Shown: piece by piece, positions 1 to 4,558 of the stretch
Position numbering within the stretch: the stretch's first letter is position 1
Layout: each line of letters opens with the position of its first letter
From: Candidatus Poribacteria bacterium
GTDB taxonomy: Bacteria > Poribacteria > WGA-4E > WGA-3G
Assembly: GCA_009845505.1 (NCBI GenBank)
Contig: VXZL01000470.1
Span: 1 to 8,886 of the forward strand
DNA length: 8,886 bases
Direction: 5' to 3'
Notes under the pieces: model-generated
What the model was told of the DNA's origin: nothing
The model's database searches: none
What the model saw: only the letters and a program-made list of their open reading frames with translations
Program-made: the position numbers and the translations under genes

Positions 1-3
1 CAG

Positions 4-13
4 TTACCGGTAA
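4..13. repeat. Small perfect palindrome at the window edge
   Basis: TTACCGGTAA is a perfect 10-base palindrome lying 31 bases before the MATE start codon. It could be an operator half-pair or the remnant of a repeat, since the same hexamers (CGGTAA and TTACCG) form the ends of the element at 4381-4444. A 10-base palindrome can also arise by chance, and what lies to the left is not visible. Confidence 0.3.
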
Positions 14-44
14 ACTCTAAAGCAGATATAGAACGGAAACCCCT

Positions 45-1358
45 ATGCATACCTCTGAAAACGTCAATAAGCAGATTGTTAATCTTACGATCCCGAACAT
101 TATTAGCAATTTCTCCATCCCCCTTTTAGGTGCCGTGGATACTGCTTTGATGGGACGGTTAGAATCCGAACACTATCTGGGTGCAGTCGGCATCGGCGGC
201 ATTCTTTTCAGCTTTATCTATTGGGGTTTCGGTTTCCTCCGAATGGCAACCACAGGACTCACAGCACAGGCTTTCGGAGAAAAAAACCTCCAAGAATGCG
301 GACGTTTACTGCTAAGAGCGGTATACATCGGCATCACAGCAAGCTTACTCCTCCTTATTTTTCAACGGCAGTTCGCGGATGTTAGTTTTTCGCTCATTGA
401 TGCGAGTCCTGAAGTCGAACACCTTGCCCGTGTTTACTTCCATATCCGTATCTATGCCGCCCCTGCGACCTTATGCCTCCACGCCTTCCACGGGGTCTTC
501 TTAGGCTTACAGAACGCCCATTATCCGATGCTATTGACGATTGTGGTGAACCTCGTCAATATCGTCCTGAATCTTGTATTTGTGCAGTTGCTCGGTATGA
601 AGGTGGAAGGGGTCGCTTTGGCGACTGTCATTGCACAATATATCGGATTATTCGTAGCAGTCCTACTCTTTTCGAGATACTACCGAGGTATTTTGAGAAC
701 GTGGCGTTTCCGGGAGGTCTTAGCACTTTCCAAACTCAAGCGATTTCTGAGTATTAGCGGTGACATTTTTATCCGGACGCTCTGTTTAGTATCCTGCCAC
801 GCTTATTTTACGGCGAAATCCGCCGCCCTGAGTGATACCTTCTTGGCAATCAACACGATTCTACTACAGTACATTAATCTAATGTCTTATGCGATTGACG
901 GTTTCGCTTTTGCAGCAGAGAGCATGATTGGCAAATACAAAGGAGCACAGGATATGCAAAATCTCAAACGGACGACGCGCCAAATTTTCCTCTGGGCGTT
1001 TTTGTTCGGGGGTGTGATTATGTTAATTTTCGTGGTCCTTGGAAAACGGACGCTGCACCTATTTACAAATCAGATGCCTCTTATTGAAGGGGCGAAGCCT
1101 TATCTTATCTGGATAATCATCGCACCAGTCGTCAATGTTGCTGCCTACATTTGGGACGGTATTTTTCTGGGTGCAACTGCTTCTAAGGCACTGCGCGATT
1201 CAGCGATTGTGTCAACACTCATCTATCTAAGTGCTGTCTATCTGTTGATGCCTCACGGTAATCATGGGTTGTGGTGCGCGCTAACACTCCTCTTGGTCGC
1301 GCGTGGCATCTCGCTGACGCTACTCGCACCGAAATACCTTTTTAGAAGGGATTTGTAG
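45..1358 (+). CDS. MATE family efflux transporter, DinF type
   Basis: This is a 437-residue inner-membrane antiporter of the MATE family, which expels organic cations or other toxic compounds in exchange for Na+ or H+. The length and the twelve or so hydrophobic segments fit a full-length MATE protein. The N-terminus (NKQIVNLTIPNIISN, then PLLGAVDTALMG) and the stretch FLRMATTGLTAQAFG near residues 64-78 are characteristic of the DinF branch. Asp32 in the first membrane segment corresponds to the acidic residue important for cation coupling in DinF-type proteins. A second typical stretch, DGFAFAAESMIGKYKGA, lies at 285-301. The start at 45 has only a weak GGA (35-37) as ribosome binding site, but it places the conserved N-terminal helix correctly. 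The gene converges on the sulfatase with a 9-base gap and no obvious terminator between them. The family is secure; the substrate cannot be read from sequence, so no gene symbol is given. Confidence 0.95.
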   Translation: MHTSENVNKQIVNLTIPNIISNFSIPLLGAVDTALMGRLESEHYLGAVGIGGILFSFIYWGFGFLRMATTGLTAQAFGEKNLQECGRLLLRAVYIGITASLLLLIFQRQFADVSFSLIDASPEVEHLARVYFHIRIYAAPATLCLHAFHGVFLGLQNAHYPMLLTIVVNLVNIVLNLVFVQLLGMKVEGVALATVIAQYIGLFVAVLLFSRYYRGILRTWRFREVLALSKLKRFLSISGDIFIRTLCLVSCHAYFTAKSAALSDTFLAINTILLQYINLMSYAIDGFAFAAESMIGKYKGAQDMQNLKRTTRQIFLWAFLFGGVIMLIFVVLGKRTLHLFTNQMPLIEGAKPYLIWIIIAPVVNVAAYIWDGIFLGATASKALRDSAIVSTLIYLSAVYLLMPHGNHGLWCALTLLLVARGISLTLLAPKYLFRRDL

Positions 1359-1367
1359 CATAACCTG

Positions 1368-2993
1368 TTAAGTTGTGCCCTTATAGTTGTCTAAAGTTGT
1401 GAATTTTAGAGATTTTTCATCGCTCTCTTTGTAACCGATCCGAATTGCTTTTGCTCTTATAACGGTTTCACCTTTCGGTAAACGCAAAGGTTCTGTATAC
1501 AACTGCCATCGGACATCTTCACCTTGTTCGGTTGTATACGCAATTGAGGCACCTTGTGTTGAACAGTAGAGTTGCAGCAGCAGCGGTGCGTCCCATTCTC
1601 CATCTTCATGCGCAGGCACCGTGCCGGGGTTAGAGGCGTTAATCGGAATGAAAAGCGGTGATGCCGTTTGGGGTTGTATGCCATTAGGATACCACTTCGC
1701 TACCATTTCTTCTTCAGATATATGCCCCATATCCCCGAATTTCGATTGCCACCCTGTCAACGTTTCTCGCATCCGTTTAAGTACATTTGCGTGTGCTGCG
1801 TTTTCTGCTAAATTGTTGAGTTCATACGTGTCATTTTCCAGATCGTAGAGTTCTTCAGCGGGGCGCGGTGATTGGAACATGGCCAATTGATCGCCCTCTA
1901 ATTTGCCTTCGGTATGAAATCGCCACATCTCCTGCATCACGGGATGGTCATTGCGGTAAGGATCCCAGAGGAGATACGGCTGTTCGGGATAATAATTTCG
2001 GATGTATTTATACCTTTTATCACGTACAGCACGCAACATCTGATACGATAAATCAAGGCGGTCGCGCGTCGCAAAAATATATTCACGTTCCACTTTTTCT
2101 GCTCCAAGGAAGGGCTGTCCGTGTAGGTGCTGCGGTGCTTGAACCCCACATAACGAAAGCACAGTGGGACCGAGATCAATCAAACTCACCAATTGATCGC
2201 TTTCACTCCCTGGATGAAGCACTTCGTGCCAACGCACAATCAACGGAATTCGGATCCCCGCATCATAGGGCCACCGTTTACCGCGCGGGAGTCCTTCACC
2301 GTGATCGCTCCAGAGAAAAACAATGGTATTCTCTGCGAGTCCATCTGCTTCGAGTTGATCTAACAACTCGCCGACCCGTGCATCGGCAGTGGCGAGGTTA
2401 TCGTACTGTCGCGCCAATGCGGCGCGGGCTTTCGGTGTATTTGGTAAATAAGGCGGTAATTCCACGTCATCTGGATTCGTGGTCAGTGGACGATCTTCCT
2501 TTTCCCACATACCACTTTCGTGTGTAACGATTGGGTTAAAAACGGAAAAGAAGGGTTGCCCGTCCGAACGATTTCGCCAGTGCCCTTGATTGCTATTGTC
2601 ATCCCACGCTGTGATAGGGGGTGTAAACTGATAGTCTGTTTTGCTATTGTTGGTGCAATAATAGCCTGCCCCTCTCAGGTATTCGGTGAATGTTTTCACA
2701 TAAGGAGGCGGCACAACAGAATACGGCGTAGGTAGGTCCGGTGTACTTTCGTGTGTATGCGTTGTCCGATGGTGATGTGTGCCGATGGAAGTCTGATACA
2801 TACCGGTGATAATAGCGGAACGACTCGGTGCACAGACTCCAGCCGTCGAAAACGCGTTCGGAAACCGACATCCGCCAGCAGCGAGCCGGTCAATATTGGG
2901 TGTACGGGCGATCGGGTCCCCGTAACAGCCGAAACGGGGCGTTGTATCCTCTACAGAGATCCAAAGGATATTCGGGCGATCTGTTGTGTTCAT
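1368..2993 (-). CDS. Sulfatase (formylglycine-dependent, type I) with C-terminal CHB_HEX_C/Fn3-associated-like domain
   Basis: This 541-residue enzyme should hydrolyse a sulfate ester or N-sulfate, probably on a glycan. The alkaline-phosphatase-like core spans about residues 6-420. It opens with PNILWISVEDTTPRFGCYGD, where Glu15-Asp16 stands at the usual Asp-Asp calcium site, a variant I know from heparan N-sulfatase-like subfamilies. CAPSR at 54-58 is the sulfatase signature, with Cys54 to be oxidised to formylglycine. SDHGEGLPRGKRW (Asp230, His231, Lys239) supplies further active-site residues, and GTHHHRT follows the signature. Residues about 464-536 look like the small beta-sandwich found at the end of chitobiases (YTTEQG, then LPKGETVIRAKAIRIGYKES). 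The start is supported by AGGGAG at 2999-3004, 5 bases upstream, and an in-frame stop just before it. There is no signal peptide, so the protein appears cytoplasmic as encoded. No maturase gene is in the window. The family is secure; the substrate is unknown. Confidence 0.95.
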   Translation of the reverse strand: MNTTDRPNILWISVEDTTPRFGCYGDPIARTPNIDRLAAGGCRFPNAFSTAGVCAPSRSAIITGMYQTSIGTHHHRTTHTHESTPDLPTPYSVVPPPYVKTFTEYLRGAGYYCTNNSKTDYQFTPPITAWDDNSNQGHWRNRSDGQPFFSVFNPIVTHESGMWEKEDRPLTTNPDDVELPPYLPNTPKARAALARQYDNLATADARVGELLDQLEADGLAENTIVFLWSDHGEGLPRGKRWPYDAGIRIPLIVRWHEVLHPGSESDQLVSLIDLGPTVLSLCGVQAPQHLHGQPFLGAEKVEREYIFATRDRLDLSYQMLRAVRDKRYKYIRNYYPEQPYLLWDPYRNDHPVMQEMWRFHTEGKLEGDQLAMFQSPRPAEELYDLENDTYELNNLAENAAHANVLKRMRETLTGWQSKFGDMGHISEEEMVAKWYPNGIQPQTASPLFIPINASNPGTVPAHEDGEWDAPLLLQLYCSTQGASIAYTTEQGEDVRWQLYTEPLRLPKGETVIRAKAIRIGYKESDEKSLKFTTLDNYKGTT

Positions 2994-3068
2994 TGTAACT
3001 CCCTTTTTTCAGGGCTATTTAGTTTTAAGGGATAAGTTTACTTATGTGAAGGAGATATCTTGATGGAT

Positions 3069-3115
3069 GCCCGAATTTATTCGGGATAGCACACTTTTCC
3101 CCAACAAGTTCGGGC
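3069..3115. repeat. Overlapping CCCGAA/TTCGGG hairpins
   Basis: GCCCGAA at 3069-3075 can pair in two ways. CCCGAA (3070-3075) pairs with TTCGGG at 3080-3085 across a 4-base loop (TTTA), giving a 6-bp stem. GCCCGAA can instead pair with TTCGGGC at 3109-3115, giving a 7-bp stem with a 33-base loop. The pairings exclude each other. Neither is followed by a T tract, so these are not ordinary terminators. They may be part of an interspersed palindromic repeat or a leader structure; the sequence alone does not decide. Confidence 0.45.
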
Positions 3116-3255
3116 TTCCGGACGTAAATTATTGGAAAACTGAATGACCCTGCCCTTTTTTTGGAATGATTGTATGTCAAAGAACGATTTAAGTCAATCT
3201 GCTTTTGGAACCTTCGGAAAAGCGTTGCAGCTCCCTTACAGTTATGACAAAAAAG

Positions 3256-3285
3256 TTGAAAACGCTTTTGAATTTATGCTACACT
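3256..3285 (+). promoter_or_regulatory. Candidate sigma70-type promoter for the epimerase
   Basis: TTGAAA (3256-3261) and TACACT (3280-3285) are separated by 18 bases and end 37 bases before the epimerase ATG, a sensible distance for a short leader. Each hexamer departs from the consensus at one or two positions. The -35 box is embedded in TTGAAAACGCTTTTGAA (3256-3272), a rough pseudo-palindrome around a central CG, which could serve a regulator. No start-site evidence exists. Confidence 0.4.
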
Positions 3286-3305
3286 GCAGAGATAGTACAT
3301 GCAAT

Positions 3306-3311
3306 AAGGAG
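3306..3311 (+). promoter_or_regulatory. Ribosome binding site of the epimerase
   Basis: AAGGAG lies 11 bases before the ATG at 3323, slightly farther than usual. It supports this start, which also matches the typical beginning of the family (MPKFGVNLLLW). Confidence 0.7.
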
Positions 3312-3322
3312 AACAACATAAA

Positions 3323-4174
3323 ATGCCAAAATTTGGTGTAAATTTATTACTCTGGGCAGATAAGTTTGATAGAGAAACCGTAGACCTCATTCCCAAAGTC
3401 GCGGAGATGGGATTCGAGGGCGTTGAAATCCCAATCTTCGATCCAGACACGGTAGATATGCCACACACACAAGCAGCACTCAAAGCAACGGGTTTGGAAC
3501 CCATCGGTTGTAATATCATGGGACCCGATAGGAATCCAATCGACGAGGATCCTGCTATCCGTGAAACAGGGAAGGTGTACCTCAAGCGCGCCATTGAGAT
3601 TATCGCTGAGTTGGGGGGAGATACCTTCGTCGGTCCCATGTACAGTGCAGTCGGTAAACTCGTCGGCAGAGGTAGAAATCAACAAGAATGGGACTGGTGC
3701 GTTGAAGGATTGCAAGAGATCGCTGAATTCGCAGGACAGCACGGGGTTACGCTCGCCAGCGAACCGCTCAACCGATTTGAAACCTACTTCGTCAACATTG
3801 CCGAAGATGCCGTCAAACTCGCGCAAGCCGTGGATAGCCCATATTTCAAGGTTCATCTTGATACGTTCCACATGAACATCGAAGAAAAAAATCAGGCGGA
3901 TGCCATTATTGCAACAGGCGATTTCTTGCATCACGTTCACTGTTGCGAGAATGACCGTGGCACCCCTGGCACAGGACCCGTGGATTGGGACGGTGTGTTT
4001 GGCGCACTCGCCAAAGTGAACTACGACAGATGGCTCGTGATTGAATCGTTCACACCAGCTGTCAAAGAAATTGCTGCCGCGACGTGTATTTGGCGCGACA
4101 TCGCACCGAGTGCCGAGAGCCTTGCTACCGACGGACTCGCCTTCCTAAAAGAAAAAGCAGCGCAATACCTATAA
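3323..4174 (+). CDS. D-tagatose/D-psicose (allulose) 3-epimerase-like sugar isomerase, TIM barrel
   Basis: This 283-residue cytoplasmic protein belongs to the xylose-isomerase-like TIM barrel family (AP_endonuc_2 fold). Its closest likeness, as I recall the sequences, is to D-tagatose 3-epimerase, which moves the C3 hydroxyl of free ketohexoses. Matching blocks run through the protein: SEPLNRFE at 146-153, VHLDTFHMNIEE at 177-188, HVHCCENDR at 204-212, WDGVFGAL, and VIESF at 239-243. The four metal ligands expected for that family are present as Glu147, Asp180, His206 and Glu241, and Arg212 sits six residues after the His as in the Pseudomonas cichorii enzyme. The WRDIAP segment near the end also matches. 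Length is normal and there is no signal peptide. It has its own promoter candidate and stands divergent from the sulfatase, so joint use of a sugar source is possible but not shown. Other ketose or keto-sugar isomerisations are possible, as substrate cannot be read from the ligands. Confidence 0.9.
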   Translation: MPKFGVNLLLWADKFDRETVDLIPKVAEMGFEGVEIPIFDPDTVDMPHTQAALKATGLEPIGCNIMGPDRNPIDEDPAIRETGKVYLKRAIEIIAELGGDTFVGPMYSAVGKLVGRGRNQQEWDWCVEGLQEIAEFAGQHGVTLASEPLNRFETYFVNIAEDAVKLAQAVDSPYFKVHLDTFHMNIEEKNQADAIIATGDFLHHVHCCENDRGTPGTGPVDWDGVFGALAKVNYDRWLVIESFTPAVKEIAAATCIWRDIAPSAESLATDGLAFLKEKAAQYL

Positions 4175-4185
4175 CATCAGCCCGT

Positions 4186-4287
4186 TTGTAGTATAGTAGT
4201 GCTTCGTCAACTTTGAGTTTGAGGGCAAGTTCGTAGTAGTGCGATTTATCGCACGTCCATTAGCGTAACTCAAGTTGCTACCTACAA
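4186..4287. repeat. Nested imperfect palindromic element of about 100 bases
   Basis: Three levels of inverted symmetry share one centre. The inner stem is GTGCGAT (4239-4245) with ATCGCAC (4248-4254), perfect over 7 bp with a 2-base loop. The middle arms are CAACTTTGAGTT (4208-4219) and AACTCAAGTTG (4267-4277), complementary apart from one extra T. The outer arms are TTGTAG (4186-4191) and CTACAA (4282-4287). There is no T run, so a simple terminator is unlikely. The layout resembles a MITE or other interspersed palindromic repeat, or a long structured RNA end for the epimerase message. No copy elsewhere in the window was seen. Confidence 0.6.
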
Positions 4288-4380
4288 GACTTTCAGACAT
4301 GCAGACCTTGTCTTTCACTCAAACGGCTCGGATTGTTTTACACTTTGTAGCGCAAACTGTATGAAGATTAATTATTTAAA

Positions 4381-4444
4381 TCGGTAATTCCAATTTTCCA
4401 CAAACTCAGTAGGTGCGGTTTGTAACCGCACCGGACATTACCGA
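4381..4444. repeat. 64-base nested palindrome with perfect 8-base inverted ends
   Basis: TCGGTAAT (4381-4388) and ATTACCGA (4437-4444) are perfect inverted ends. Inside lies a perfect 9-bp stem, GGTGCGGTT (4412-4420) with AACCGCACC (4424-4432), closed by a TGT loop. The inner stem is off-centre, toward the right end. The element lies 114 bases before the peptidase start. Perfect inner and outer arms suggest a small interspersed or transposable repeat. It could alternatively act as a transcript-end structure, although no T tract follows. Confidence 0.6.
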
Positions 4445-4546
4445 AATATTTTCTAAAACTTCATTTAGTTTGCGGACTTATCGGCACAATCTAACACATT
4501 ATGCTACAAGCGTGGAACTTTAGGGTAGAAGACTATACCAAAAATC

Positions 4547-4551
4547 GGAGG
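4547..4551 (+). promoter_or_regulatory. Ribosome binding site of the peptidase
   Basis: GGAGG lies 7 bases before the ATG at 4559. It fixes this start, which directly precedes the signal peptide. Confidence 0.8.
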
Positions 4552-4558
4552 GATTGAA

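Larger units (their letters stand above)
2994..3322. other. Divergent intergenic control region (sulfatase / epimerase)
   Basis: These 329 bases separate the divergent starts of the sulfatase and the epimerase. They hold the sulfatase ribosome binding site (2999-3004, minus strand), hairpins built on CCCGAA/TTCGGG (3069-3115), a T7 run at 3156-3162 with no stem before it, an imperfect palindrome with GCTTTT/AAAAGC arms (3201-3223), the epimerase promoter candidate (3256-3285) and its AAGGAG (3306-3311). No convincing gene is present. A minus-strand promoter for the sulfatase is not obvious. Confidence 0.6.
4175..4558. other. Non-coding 384-base gap with two palindromic elements
   Basis: No plausible gene is seen on either strand. 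The stretch starts right after the epimerase stop and contains the nested palindromes at 4186-4287 and 4381-4444, separated by about 93 bases of A+T-rich sequence, then a leader ending in the GGAGG of the next gene (4547-4551). I found no convincing terminator with a T tract and no promoter with two good hexamers, so how the peptidase gene is transcribed is unclear. Confidence 0.6.

Noticed and set aside
1868..2527. 219-codon plus-strand open frame within the sulfatase
   Set aside because: It is antisense to a clear sulfatase, shows no recognisable domain and has a composition typical of a shadow frame rich in Arg and His.
3156..3162. T7 run as an intrinsic terminator
   Set aside because: No GC-rich stem precedes it on the plus strand, and its position does not follow a plus-strand gene.
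3144..3341. 65-codon plus-strand frame before the epimerase
   Set aside because: It overlaps the epimerase start in another frame, covers the promoter candidate, has no binding site and no recognisable sequence.
3347..3940. 197-codon minus-strand open frame within the epimerase
   Set aside because: It lies antisense to a gene with all family motifs, has no plausible domain and no clear binding site.
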